A stretch of DNA of 64,000 bases from positions 310,001 to 374,000 of the forward strand of contig JAJEFA010000014.1 in the NCBI GenBank assembly GCA_022820725.1, read 5' to 3'. The notes under the pieces are model-generated. The model was not told where the DNA came from. It worked only from the letters and a program-made list of their open reading frames with translations, and searched no databases. Positions 1 to 8,426 of the stretch are shown here, one piece after another. The stretch is from Candidatus Binatia bacterium. Lineage in GTDB: Bacteria; Desulfobacterota; Binatia; Bin18. The stretch's first letter is position 1. Every line of letters begins with the position of its first letter. The position numbers and the translations under genes are program-made.

Positions 1-2
1 AT

Positions 3-173
3 GACTATCAATGGCCGTTCTCATTTGTGAACATCTGTTCTGTCCTCGGGATTGATCCCGAGTATATCCGGCGTGGCCTCAACAAGCAGAAAGCCGAGCG
101 ATCGGTCGAAATTCCACGCCGTGCGTTACACCACCCTATTGTCGTCCGACCGCAACTCAAAGAAGCAGCGTAG
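3..173 (+). CDS. C-terminal end of an unrecognised protein (5' partial)
   Basis: An open frame runs in from the left edge and stops at TAG 171-173, giving 56 residues. It contains PFSFxNICSVLGIDPEYIRRGL, whose key residues are F-S-F, the V-L-G-I-D-P turn and the R-R-G-L end. I have a general memory of similar C-terminal segments in short uncharacterised proteobacterial proteins, but I cannot name the family. It is followed at once by a strong terminator on the same strand, which supports it as the end of a real plus-strand transcript. The start lies outside the window. Confidence 0.6.
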   Translation, partial: DYQWPFSFVNICSVLGIDPEYIRRGLNKQKAERSVEIPRRALHHPIVVRPQLKEAA

Positions 174-207
174 CAAAATCCTTCTTTACAGAATGAAAAC
201 GCAAGAA

Positions 208-240
208 GAGGCAGCCCCATGTGGACTGCCTCTTTTTTTT
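208..240 (+). terminator. Rho-independent terminator
   Basis: The stem GAGGCAG (208-214) pairs with CTGCCTC (226-232) and is followed by eight T residues (233-240). It ends the partial plus-strand gene and lies just past the 3' end of the convergent selenoprotein gene. Confidence 0.85.
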
Positions 241-283
241 ACCGACGCCACCTTATCCATGGTGGTTGCTCGGGGAGCGCAGG

Positions 284-829
284 CTATGCCGCCTGCAGTT
301 CTTTGTGTTTGAGCAGCTTGCCGATAATCTGGTCAATGACCTGATCCGCCAAGGCTCTGACTTCGTCCTCGGTCTTGGGCTGAATCGGATGCTTAACCAG
401 AATAGGCTGGTACTGCGCCATCCCAAGCGCAGAGCATTGGGCGTTGGCCGCCCCGATAAATTCCGTAGTGGTGACGTTTGCCGTTGGGATACCGTTTTCT
501 TCAAAGTGGATGACATCGTGCGAACTGCACGAGATGCAGGCCCCTCAATCGCTGAGGGCTTCAATGACGGCATCGCATTTCTCGCGCAACTCCACCCGAA
601 TCGGCTCGGGTGCCGGTCGCGTGACCGTGGGCTTCATGCGCCGCAACACCTCTTTGACCCCATACTGCTCGCGGAGCACCTCCTCTACACGGTCGAGGAA
701 AAAGGAGCCCTTTGCTTTGCTGATATCGAGCAAGCCGATGGTTGTCCCGGATAGCGAGTCTAGCCGAGGCGCAAAGTCTTTTTGCGAACGTTCGACCGTA
801 TCGGTCGGATCGAGTAACATCTCGCCCAT
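284..829 (-). CDS. UGSC-family selenoprotein, in-frame UGA at 545-547 read as selenocysteine
   Basis: The frame from ATG 829 meets TGA at 545-547 and then stays open to TAG at 284-286, for 181 residues with Sec at position 95. The sequence around the TGA is S-D-U-G-A-C-I-S-C-S-S-H-D, matching the UGSC family motif SDUGSCTSCS-x-HD in which this position is Sec or Cys. Conservation continues past the TGA (HDVIHFEENGIPTANVTT, then a helical C-terminus). A strong GGAGG lies 6 nt upstream of the start. A hairpin of bacterial SECIS type follows the TGA (516-532). It is the last gene of a minus-strand operon with an uncharacterised protein and a cyclase-family protein. The redox role is inferred from the U-x-x-C arrangement; the family's function is not known to me. 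A gene caller would truncate it to 94 residues. Confidence 0.9.
516..532 (-). promoter_or_regulatory. Candidate bacterial SECIS hairpin in the UGSC gene
   Basis: Read on the coding strand, 12 nt after the TGA there is TCGTGC-AGTTC-GCACGA, a perfect 6-bp stem with a 5-nt loop. Counting the U of UGA as 1, the loop GU falls at 23-24, the place where the E. coli-type element has its essential GU. The prediction is by eye, without folding energies. Confidence 0.65.
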
Positions 830-843
830 AGCGTACCTCCTCT

Positions 844-1929
844 TTACTTTTTTATCTCCTTGGTTGTAATCCGGCTGCCGGCGTCAAACCCGGCCCAGCC
901 TTGGACCGCGGCGGAAAATCGTCCGGCCGTGCCGCCGGCTACGATAATAACAATGTTCTCCGCTTTAGGGAACTTCGGAAAGAGCGTGTCGTCGGTTGGG
1001 GGCTCCCGGTCTTTCTTCGGTGTGCGCAGCATACTGACCCCCACTCCTTCGCCGCCATTGACTCCCGGACGGAGCTCGCGCAACGGTCGCCGAATCTTTT
1101 CGTACAGAAATTGGCGTAGGTCGTTCTTGGACCAGCCGTCTTGGCCAAACGTTTTGGCGTGTTCGGGACCCACCACCAGAACACTATCGGAGAACAGCGG
1201 ATAGTTTTTATGATTCCACAGCGCAGCCATGGTCCAGCCGAGTGACAGGGCCAATTGTTCTGCGTTGCGGCTGGCGTGGTCGTTGATCTGCATGGGGGAG
1301 TGACCGCCAAAGAGGGTAATCGTGCTTTGGTCGGCGGTGTAGCCCTTTTCCACGTGGAGGGGCTCCCACGGGCTGTCTTCTTCATTCTCTCCCACACAAA
1401 ATGTGTACTGCGCCGGATGGCCCATAGTCGCCTTGGTGATCTCGTGCGGCTTGGCCCCGCCGATATTGATGATGATCAGCCGCAGCGCTCGGCCTATGGT
1501 GGCATTGGCCCGAAAGCCGTGGCCAAGGGCGTTGTGGCCGCAGTTGACACCGATCTCATGACGAATGGGACCGTTGATAATGGCCATGGGTGTAGCCGAG
1601 AAGGTCGTGACATTGATGCCGTGGATGCAGAACTGCTCTTCGCACATGGCCTCAACCCCGGCCAACACCACTGGGAAATACGAGGGATGACAGCCCGCCA
1701 TAACGGCATTAATCGCAATCTTCTCGACGCTGGCCCGGCCGTAGTTGGGTCCGATTTCGCCAATGATTTCCTGGGGGTCACGGTTTGTCGCCGCCAGCAT
1801 CCGCGTGACCCGCTCTTCGGTCGGCGGCACAACGGGCAAGCCGTCAGTAACCCCGCACTCGTAGAGCAGTTCCACAGGATCATCTTGAGCCTGGATGCGT
1901 TGGGAGTGTAAATCAGCCCCTTCTGGCAT
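844..1929 (-). CDS. Uncharacterised protein of the UGSC-selenoprotein operon
   Basis: This 361-residue protein starts at ATG 1929, which has GGAG upstream and lies just past the cyclase gene; a longer frame to 2043 would overlap that gene and is less likely. It is soluble-looking with no signal peptide. It is rich in conserved Gly/His/Cys positions such as YECGVTDGLPVVPPT near the N-terminus, MAGCHPSYFPVV, EIGVNCGHNALGHG and IIVAGGTAGRFSAAVQGW near the C-terminus. The final block of small residues before FSAAVQGW suggests a nucleotide- or substrate-binding loop, but I cannot assign a fold. It sits 14 nt after the cyclase gene and 14 nt before the selenoprotein gene, so the three are probably co-transcribed and work on the same substrate. 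Confidence 0.8.
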   Translation of the reverse strand: MPEGADLHSQRIQAQDDPVELLYECGVTDGLPVVPPTEERVTRMLAATNRDPQEIIGEIGPNYGRASVEKIAINAVMAGCHPSYFPVVLAGVEAMCEEQFCIHGINVTTFSATPMAIINGPIRHEIGVNCGHNALGHGFRANATIGRALRLIIINIGGAKPHEITKATMGHPAQYTFCVGENEEDSPWEPLHVEKGYTADQSTITLFGGHSPMQINDHASRNAEQLALSLGWTMAALWNHKNYPLFSDSVLVVGPEHAKTFGQDGWSKNDLRQFLYEKIRRPLRELRPGVNGGEGVGVSMLRTPKKDREPPTDDTLFPKFPKAENIVIIVAGGTAGRFSAAVQGWAGFDAGSRITTKEIKK

Positions 1930-1943
1930 AGCAATTCTCCAGA

Positions 1944-2897
1944 CTATTTTATCGCTTGCGGATTGATCGGTGAGCCAACGGCGCCGGTGATCGGCAGGGG
2001 TGGAGCCACAAACATACACTCGTAGACGCCGTCGTTGGCGCAATCATCGGCCAGCCCCTCAAGATCAAAGATCTCACCCACCAGCACGCCGGCATGGACA
2101 ATTAAGATCATATGCAGGGGTTGAAAGATTTCCGATGTTTCATTGGGAATCACCTCGGTTCCCCACGTATCCGTAGCATAGCCGGCAATTTCTTTTTCAC
2201 AAATCCAGGCGGCGCAATCCACGCCAAGCCCTGGGGCTGAGCCACCGCTGTATTCACCCCAGCTCCCCTCGGCTCGAACCTGGCCGATCTGGCCGGTCCG
2301 AATCAGGACGATATCACCCGTCCCAACACTGACATTGCCCATCTCCGCGGCCCCATCGAGGTCAGCGGGATAAATAGCCTCGCCTGGGTCGAGCCACTGC
2401 TTGCCTTTATAACGTGGAATATCAAGCAGGACACCGCGCGTAGCAATTTTATCTTTCGCGTTTTCCATACCGTTTTTCTTGGCGCCGGTGCTGTTGATTT
2501 CACTGGCTTCATAGCCGTTATACATTTTGCCCTGGTACAGGATGTGGGCCAGCGCGTCCCACTGTGTGGCGCACTGGAGTGGCATGGTCACGGCGTCGTC
2601 CGTGTATTGAAGATTGGGGATATGGTCCTGCGCGCCAACGCTGATATCTCCGCCATCCTGGAGCATGAAGTGGATCGGGTTAAAGCGTCCGAACGAGCCG
2701 GTCTGAGGACCCTTGTCATCGAATGGGATGGCCAGGGAGATCACCTTGCCCTGCTTGACCAGCCGGGAAGCATCGATGAGTTTTTGCGGGGTAATATAAT
2801 TGAGGGTGCCAACCTGATCGTCAGGTCCCCACTTGCCCCAGTTCTTGTATTTCTCGGCCAACGCCTTCACATCGTCCATCGAGAATTGCTTTGCCAT
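1944..2897 (-). CDS. Cyclase-family protein (kynurenine formamidase-like, PF04199)
   Basis: This 317-residue protein has the family's overall plan: N-terminal WGPDDQVGTLNYITP, substrate-loop QDGGDIS, and the metal-site block QCATQWDALAHILYQGKMYNG. In that block the usual H-x-G-T-H-x-D-x-P-x-H pattern is modified to Q-x-D-x-x-x-H. Later come LDIPRYKG and GDIVLIRTGQIGQ. Members of this family are metal-dependent hydrolases or cyclases of amides and lactones; the modified metal motif resembles the long-chain variant clade rather than KynB. It is first in the operon with the uncharacterised gene and the UGSC selenoprotein. The start has an AGGAGGGCGAC-type ribosome binding site. Confidence 0.85.
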   Translation of the reverse strand: MAKQFSMDDVKALAEKYKNWGKWGPDDQVGTLNYITPQKLIDASRLVKQGKVISLAIPFDDKGPQTGSFGRFNPIHFMLQDGGDISVGAQDHIPNLQYTDDAVTMPLQCATQWDALAHILYQGKMYNGYEASEINSTGAKKNGMENAKDKIATRGVLLDIPRYKGKQWLDPGEAIYPADLDGAAEMGNVSVGTGDIVLIRTGQIGQVRAEGSWGEYSGGSAPGLGVDCAAWICEKEIAGYATDTWGTEVIPNETSEIFQPLHMILIVHAGVLVGEIFDLEGLADDCANDGVYECMFVAPPLPITGAVGSPINPQAIK

Positions 2898-3357
2898 AAG
2901 TCGCCCTCCTTCCGGCTTTCAGCAGGATAAGAATCACATTCTGATTTGATCTGACATTCTCGATACTGCTGTTTGTCTTTCACATCCCCCGCCCGCCCGT
3001 CAACAGTAGAGACAGGGAGTATCTCACCTTGAAGTTTTTTCTCCTCGACGGCCATCACATCGTTCCCTAACACCCAATAGCGTATATTTGGTTAAAGTTG
3101 ACATTATATAACCTCTGAAAATCCAGAACTGCAAAAATATAGAGGTGAGGACAGACAAGGGGCGAGCGTCCCGCTCGTTCTGTGATGTTGGCATAAGACA
3201 CCAGTAAAATTGATAGATTATGTCTTATCTCCGAGTCGATACAGGTGTGTCCAAACTTGACAGCACAGACATGTATTAGCTAGGGTGCCGGGCTTGGTCA
3301 AAACTCTCAGAATTCAAACTGAGCCGCCCCCGAATTTCAGGAAATAAGAGAGGTCGT
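2898..3357. other. Intergenic control region between divergent transcripts
   Basis: This 460-bp gap separates the minus-strand selenoprotein operon from a plus-strand secreted-protein gene, and no convincing coding frame is present. It holds a GC hairpin, GGGCGAGCG-TCC-CGCTCG, near 3160-3177. It also holds an 8-bp inverted repeat, ATAAGACA (3193-3200) and TGTCTTAT (3221-3228), which could be an operator. The stretch around 3090-3115 is AT-rich. I cannot place promoters with confidence. Confidence 0.45.
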
Positions 3358-4224
3358 ATGTCTGTTCTACTTCGCCTCTGCATTGCCGTCGTTCTTTTGG
3401 CTCCGACTCTGGCGTACTCCGCTGTGCTGGGGATTCCGAGTAGTGGGTTCACCTATTCCGGCGTTGGGGTCGTTTCGGGCTGGAAATGTGAGACCAATGG
3501 GCCGCTCACCGCCCACATCTACGATGAGGACATGATGCTCGCTTGGCCGACCCCGATTCCCTTGGTGTACGGGACCGAGCGGACCGATGTCCTCGACGCA
3601 GGTGCCTGTGACAGTGCAGATGTCGGCTTCGTTGCTATCTGGAACTGGGGGAATCTCGGTGGTGATGGGACCTACACTGCCGTCGCTTACGATAGTGGCG
3701 AGGAGTTTGCTCGGAGTACATTTGAGGTCGCCACTTTCGGGACGGATTTTTTGAAAAACGTCAGTGGCGAGTGTCGTGTCCCGGATTTCCCTATGCCAGG
3801 AGAAAGCACGCTACTTGCATGGAACGAGGCTACCCAACATTTCGAGGTCGTACCGGAGTGCCCTTCCGGCTTCGCTCCGGCAGACCAATTCGCTCCGGTA
3901 GGTCAAGAGGCGTGGGACTGTCTTGTGATCGGCAAGCGGATAGGCGCGGACGACGGAATCGACGCCGGTTATTTGGAGTTTCCATCTGCCGGACGTTTCA
4001 TTTTCTATTTACTAGGCTCTCAAGGGTCAGAGACATATAGCTTGACGTATAGCTATAGCAATACGGGGCCAAACACGGGCACATTCAAGGTTACTGGTCT
4101 CGGTGGTACATGTACGGTTCAACTCACCTTCACCTCTGCTACTACAGGCACCGCACGGGGCTGCGAGGAAACTCTGCTAAAAGGAGAAGCCCGTTGGTGG
4201 ATTGAGGAGCCCGACGGAGGCTGA
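3358..4224 (+). CDS. Secreted protein of unknown function with a disulfide-type beta domain
   Basis: The 288 residues begin with a clear Sec signal peptide (MSVLLRLCIAVVLLAPTLAYSA). A domain at about residues 30-150 follows with the pattern SGVGVVSGWKC...YGTERTDV...C...GFVAIWNWGNLGGDGTY...FGTDFL, and then a second, more variable C-terminal part (CTVQLTFTSATTGTA). The first domain recurs in exported proteins of environmental proteobacteria, often in several copies, but has no known function as far as I know. AGAGAGG lies 5 nt before the ATG. The gene ends 3 nt before the convergent fmt gene ends. Confidence 0.75.
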   Translation: MSVLLRLCIAVVLLAPTLAYSAVLGIPSSGFTYSGVGVVSGWKCETNGPLTAHIYDEDMMLAWPTPIPLVYGTERTDVLDAGACDSADVGFVAIWNWGNLGGDGTYTAVAYDSGEEFARSTFEVATFGTDFLKNVSGECRVPDFPMPGESTLLAWNEATQHFEVVPECPSGFAPADQFAPVGQEAWDCLVIGKRIGADDGIDAGYLEFPSAGRFIFYLLGSQGSETYSLTYSYSNTGPNTGTFKVTGLGGTCTVQLTFTSATTGTARGCEETLLKGEARWWIEEPDGG

Positions 4225-4227
4225 GGC

Positions 4228-5199
4228 TCAGCGGCCGAGGTGGTCGCCGGGCTTGAGGGCGTGGCCGGCGAGGAAGGCGGCGATGGGCATAGCCTTTTTG
4301 CCTTCGAGTTGTACGCGGTCGAGGATAAGGCTGCCTTGGCCGGTGGCGACAGTGAGCGATTTGTCTTGCCGGTTGATGATGGTGCCGGGAGCGGCGGAAG
4401 CATCGACCGCGCTCAGGCGTGCGGCCGAGATTTTCAGCCGCTTGTTTCCCAACCAAGTGTAGGAGGACGGCCAGGGATGAAAGGCGCGGATGCGGCGCTC
4501 AATGCTGACCGCGCTGTGGGTCCAGTCGATCTCTCCATCCTCTTTTTTCAGTAACGGAGCGTAGGTAACGGCAGTTTTATCCTGGGGCGTTGCCACAAGT
4601 TTCCCCCGTTTGAACAACGCCATCGCTTCCGTCAGCGCCTGCGCGCCAAGCGCAGCAAGGGTATCGTGGAGGCTGCCGCCTGTTTCGTCCGGTTTCAGGG
4701 CGACTGACTTCTGAAGCAGAATATCACCGGCGTCCAACTCCTCGCTCACCTCCATAATCGTGACGCCCGAGTGCGTTTCGCCTTGGGCAATAGCCCACTG
4801 CATGGGCGCGGCCCCACGATATTTGGGTAAGAGCGAGGCATGAATGTTGATGCAGCCACAGGGCGGCAGGTCCAGAATCGTCTTGGGAAGGATCTTGCCG
4901 TAGGCAGCAACAACAATGAGGTCGGGCTGCCAGCCCTGGAGATGCTCCAGGGCCTCGGGGGTACGGATCTTTTGCGGCTGAAAAACCGGCACGGCGTGAG
5001 CGTGGGCGCAGTCCTTGACGGGTGGCGTGTGCAGGTCCAGCCGTCTTCCGGCGGGTTTGTCCGGCTGGCACACCACACCGACTACGGTGTCCTCGCTCTC
5101 AAGCAGGGCTTGGAGCGCCGGTACGGCAAACTCCGGCGTCCCCATGAAGACCAGCCGTAACGGCCGAGCCGGGAGGGGCGGAGAGAGCGGTGTGGACAT
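4228..5199 (-). CDS. fmt: Methionyl-tRNA formyltransferase
   Basis: This enzyme formylates initiator Met-tRNA with 10-formyl-THF. At 323 residues it is standard length. The N-terminal domain begins LRLVFMGTPEFAVPAL, and the formyl-THF site is seen in NIHASLLPKYRGAAPMQWAI, followed by the GVTIMEVSEELDAGDIL block. The C-terminal OB-type domain covers about residues 210-323. It lies downstream of def and priA in a priA-def-fmt cluster that links formylation with deformylation. Transcription runs leftward and converges on the secreted-protein gene. Confidence 0.97.
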   Translation of the reverse strand: MSTPLSPPLPARPLRLVFMGTPEFAVPALQALLESEDTVVGVVCQPDKPAGRRLDLHTPPVKDCAHAHAVPVFQPQKIRTPEALEHLQGWQPDLIVVAAYGKILPKTILDLPPCGCINIHASLLPKYRGAAPMQWAIAQGETHSGVTIMEVSEELDAGDILLQKSVALKPDETGGSLHDTLAALGAQALTEAMALFKRGKLVATPQDKTAVTYAPLLKKEDGEIDWTHSAVSIERRIRAFHPWPSSYTWLGNKRLKISAARLSAVDASAAPGTIINRQDKSLTVATGQGSLILDRVQLEGKKAMPIAAFLAGHALKPGDHLGR

Positions 5200-5259
5200 C
5201 TCGGGCGGATTCCTCGCTGACAGGAGGGATTGGGAGTAGGGAGTTGGGGTGAAGGGAAC

Positions 5260-5805
5260 TCAGATTCCGGCAGACTCCGGATTTTTGCTCCGTTCGAGCG
5301 GCCGGCCCTCGCGGATCAATTTTTTGACCCGACGCGAGTAGAGTTCGCGTTTGAGCCGACTGATCCGATCGATAAAGAGCTTGCCCGAGAGGTGGTCGAG
5401 TTCGTGCTGGAGACAGACGGCCAAGAGGTCTTCGGCCTGGAGGGTAATCTCCTTTTGATCCAGGGTCCAGGCTTTCACTTCGATCTTGGCCGCCCGTTTG
5501 ACCTCGGCCGTGTAGTCAACCACACTGAGACATCCTTCTTCCCAGACGATTGAACCCTCGCGGGCCGTGATTCTTGGGTTTACCAGCTTGAGCAGGTCTT
5601 TTCCTTTTTCTTCACGATTGACATCAATGACCACAATGCGGTCTTGCGAGCCGACCTGTGTCGCCGCCAACCCAATACCTGGAGCGGCATACATGGTTTG
5701 GACCATATCCTCAACCAGCGTCGCCAAGCCCCCGTCCAGGTTTTTGACTTCGCTTGCCGCCTTTTTGAGGCGGGGGTCCGGGAAGGTTAAAATCTCGCGA
5801 ATCAT
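5260..5805 (-). CDS. def: Peptide deformylase
   Basis: This enzyme removes the formyl group from nascent proteins. The three signature motifs are present: GIGLAATQVG (motif 1), EEGCLSV (motif 2, with metal-ligand Cys) and QHELDHLSG (motif 3, HExxH-type with catalytic Glu and two His). At 181 residues it is of usual size, with a slightly longer C-terminal tail (RVKKLIREGRPLERSKN). It lies between priA and fmt on the same strand with short gaps, so co-expression with fmt is likely. Confidence 0.97.
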   Translation of the reverse strand: MIREILTFPDPRLKKAASEVKNLDGGLATLVEDMVQTMYAAPGIGLAATQVGSQDRIVVIDVNREEKGKDLLKLVNPRITAREGSIVWEEGCLSVVDYTAEVKRAAKIEVKAWTLDQKEITLQAEDLLAVCLQHELDHLSGKLFIDRISRLKRELYSRRVKKLIREGRPLERSKNPESAGI

Positions 5806-5814
5806 GGCTATTCT

Positions 5815-8190
5815 CTATACCACGCTATACGGATCAACATCAATGATTGTCCGCACGGTGCGGGGCGGCTTGGCCTGGACAAAGGCGTCATGTGCTTTAC
5901 CAATGAGGGCGTGTAAGAGCGGACGGTCGGGACCCTTGACCAGCAACTGCCAGCGTTCCCGTCCCTTGATGCGTTCAATAGGGGCAGGCGCGGGTCCCAA
6001 TATCTGGAGACCTGCGGCCCTGGCAGACGCGAACTCCTCGGACTGTCGGGCCTGTTCGACCTTCTGGAGAAAGAGGGAAGCTGTTGCCTCGACCTGTTGT
6101 CCGTCTCGGCCCTCGAAGCGCACATTGATCAGACGGGTGAAAGGGGGATAGCCAAGCTGTTTACGATAGTGCTGCTCTTGAGCGGCAAAGCGGATGAAGT
6201 CATGCCGGGCGGCGCATTGTATGCTGTAATGCCTCGGGGCATACGTCTGAATAATCACGGTTCCAAGGTCTTGCCCTCGTCCGGCCCGACCCGCGACCTG
6301 GGTGAGTAATTGAAAAGTCCGTTCCGCGGCCCGGAAGTCCGGCCGGTTGAGTGTCACATCGGCCAAAATCACACCAACGAGCGTGACGCCTGGGACATCG
6401 TGCCCCTTTGCAACCATTTGCGTTCCGATTAACACGTCGAACTCATGCGCACGCCACGCCCGCAGCATACGATCAAGCACGCCCCGGCGCTTCACCGTAT
6501 CGCGGTCCAGCCGGGCAATACGGACCTCAGGTAGCAGATGCCTCAGGGCATCCTCGACCTGCTCTGTTCCGATTCCACTCCCGTCGAGCGCAGGTTCTTT
6601 GCAGCTCGGGCAGACCTCCATGCTGCGCCGGGTAAAGCCACAGTAATGACAGCACAATATCTTTCGCTGAAGATGGAAGGTCAGGCTAACGCTACAGTGC
6701 GGGCACGAGAGTGTCTCACCGCACAGGCGACATTGCAGGTAATTCGCATACCCGCGCCGATTCAGAAATAAGACACTTTGCTTGCCAGCTTGATAGTTCG
6801 CCCGCAGCGCCTGTTGTAGGCGGGTGGAAAAAATAGGGGCAGTTTTTCCTGAGCGGGCCTCCCGGCGGAGGTCGACAATCTCAACCTTAGGTAATGGACG
6901 CGCAGCCACACGTGTTGGCAGGGTCAGGGCCGTGTAATGCTGCGTTTGACTATGGGTATAACTTTCCAGGGATGGGGTCGCGGATCCTAGAATTACAGGA
7001 CAGGAAGATATTTTACCCCGTACGACAGCGATATCTCTGGCATTATAGCGTATGCCGTCTTCCTGTTTGTAGGCCGTTTCGTGTTCCTCATCGACGATAA
7101 TCAAGCCAAGATTCACCAAGGGAGCAAAGACAGCGGAACGTGCACCAACAACAACGGATATCTCTCGGCGAGCAATCCGCTTCCACTCCTCCCAGCGTTC
7201 TCTATCGGTCATTGCGCTATGGAGGACGGCGACGCCTCCACCAAAACGCTGTCGGACCTGAGCGACGAGTTGTTGGGTCAGAGCGATCTCCGGGACGAGG
7301 AAAAGTGCGCTTTTGTCCTGACTCACAGCACGGCGAGCCGCCCTGAGATAAACCTCGGTTTTCCCGCTCCCAGTAACACCGTGCAGTAAAAGAACGCGAA
7401 ATTCTCCCTTTTTCAGGGAATTTTCCACCTCGCTTTGCGCGCTCTGTTGGGCGGATGTCAAAGCGAGCGTTTCCCACTGGGTCTGCTCGCCATCGTCCCC
7501 GGAATCATCAGCACTCTCTTCAGTGTAAACCCCTACCCCAGCCATCGATGCAGAGGCTTCAGTAATAGTCCGAGGCCGGGGGAAAGACTCCACCAGGCGA
7601 ATCAGATTTAGTGATTCGAGGTGTTGAAGCGTTTCTCTTGTGGCCAACTGAGGGAAGCGTCGCTGCAAGGTCTTAAGGCTCGCTCTTTTCTTTTCCGTGA
7701 CGTACGCTAGTAGTTCTTTCTCATCTTCTTTCAAACGGTCAACGAGAAGCTGCTTCCTCTGGTCGTCTTCCTCCGTGGCCGCCTTTTTTCTACGCCCATT
7801 CCTTTTGGGTAATGCGACGGACACGGTGCTCTGATGACGTACCGTCCGAGGAAGAATGGTCTGCAATGCCGTTCCGGGCGAAGAAAAATAATAGTGCGCC
7901 ATCCATTCCCAAATATTTTTTATGTCTTGAGGAAAAATAGGGACTTCATCTATAATATCGAGAATATCCTTCACTTTTTGGAAATGGACATCACCAGGAT
8001 GAGAGGATCGGCCAACGATAATTCCTGTTACTTTTCGGCTACTTACGGGAACAACAACGCGAGCACCCTCTTGGACTCGCGAAAGAAGGGTGTCCGGAAC
8101 GCGATAAATCAACTCATGCCTTCTACTAATGGGGAACGGAAGGGCGACAGAAACGAATCGAGAATTCGTGGAACATTGGGCGTTAAACAT
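5815..8190 (-). CDS. priA: Primosomal protein N' / replication restart helicase
   Basis: This protein has 791 residues. The N-terminal DNA-binding part starts FVSVALPFPISRRHELIYRVP. The helicase core has Walker A GVTGSGKTE and the Walker B variant VDEEHETAYKQE. The inserted zinc module has paired CxxC motifs (CRLCGETLSCPHC...CCHYCG...CPSC), and helicase motif V/VI is seen in LIGTQMVAKGHDVPGVTLVGV. An acidic, lower-complexity linker near residues 215-235 (TEESADDSGDDGEQ) separates the N-terminal region from the helicase core. PriA reloads replisomes at collapsed forks. It is divergent from the pilM remnant, with 60 bp between them. Confidence 0.97.
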   Translation of the reverse strand: MFNAQCSTNSRFVSVALPFPISRRHELIYRVPDTLLSRVQEGARVVVPVSSRKVTGIIVGRSSHPGDVHFQKVKDILDIIDEVPIFPQDIKNIWEWMAHYYFSSPGTALQTILPRTVRHQSTVSVALPKRNGRRKKAATEEDDQRKQLLVDRLKEDEKELLAYVTEKKRASLKTLQRRFPQLATRETLQHLESLNLIRLVESFPRPRTITEASASMAGVGVYTEESADDSGDDGEQTQWETLALTSAQQSAQSEVENSLKKGEFRVLLLHGVTGSGKTEVYLRAARRAVSQDKSALFLVPEIALTQQLVAQVRQRFGGGVAVLHSAMTDRERWEEWKRIARREISVVVGARSAVFAPLVNLGLIIVDEEHETAYKQEDGIRYNARDIAVVRGKISSCPVILGSATPSLESYTHSQTQHYTALTLPTRVAARPLPKVEIVDLRREARSGKTAPIFSTRLQQALRANYQAGKQSVLFLNRRGYANYLQCRLCGETLSCPHCSVSLTFHLQRKILCCHYCGFTRRSMEVCPSCKEPALDGSGIGTEQVEDALRHLLPEVRIARLDRDTVKRRGVLDRMLRAWRAHEFDVLIGTQMVAKGHDVPGVTLVGVILADVTLNRPDFRAAERTFQLLTQVAGRAGRGQDLGTVIIQTYAPRHYSIQCAARHDFIRFAAQEQHYRKQLGYPPFTRLINVRFEGRDGQQVEATASLFLQKVEQARQSEEFASARAAGLQILGPAPAPIERIKGRERWQLLVKGPDRPLLHALIGKAHDAFVQAKPPRTVRTIIDVDPYSVV

Positions 8191-8250
8191 TTGACAAATT
8201 AGTTTTTGTATTGCATAGTAAGTACTGGAAATACTTAGATTAAGACTTTT

Positions 8251-8424
8251 ATGACTTCATTAAACGAAACCCTTGGACGCCTTGCCAGCCCCCAGACTTC
8301 TCTTGTTCCATTTGAATTGGATAAAGGCTATCTCAGCCTCGACATCGGTTCAAGCTCAATCAAGATGGTCGAGGTTCGTGGGCAGGGGCACGTCTCAAGA
8401 TCACGAACGCAGTGTCCTAATTAA
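8251..8424 (+). pseudogene. pilM: 5' fragment of pilM (type IV pilus assembly ATPase-like protein), frameshifted
   Basis: A 57-codon frame encodes PFELDKGYLSLDIGSSSIKMVEVRG, the characteristic start of PilM (actin-like SHS2 fold, nucleotide loop DIGSSSIK). At about 8391, in a G-run, the homologous frame shifts by one base. The neighbouring frame then reads GARLKITNAVS before a stop, as expected for the next PilM strand. The rest of PilM and all of pilN, pilO and pilP are missing, and the 5' part of pilQ follows at once. This is a deletion remnant rather than a working gene. Confidence 0.75.
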
Positions 8425-8426
8425 GA

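Noticed and set aside
253..573. Minus-strand frame of 106 codons overlapping the UGSC selenoprotein gene
   Set aside because: It lies in another frame over the part after the TGA; the selenoprotein reading gives family-like sequence and a SECIS hairpin, so this frame is a shadow.
1944..2043. N-terminal extension of the uncharacterised operon gene to 2043
   Set aside because: It would overlap the end of the cyclase gene by 100 bp; ATG 1929 has a GGAG site and fits operon spacing.
4119..4554. Several Pro/Arg-rich frames on both strands over the end of fmt
   Set aside because: They are out-of-frame readings of the GC-rich fmt and secreted-protein genes and have no family features.
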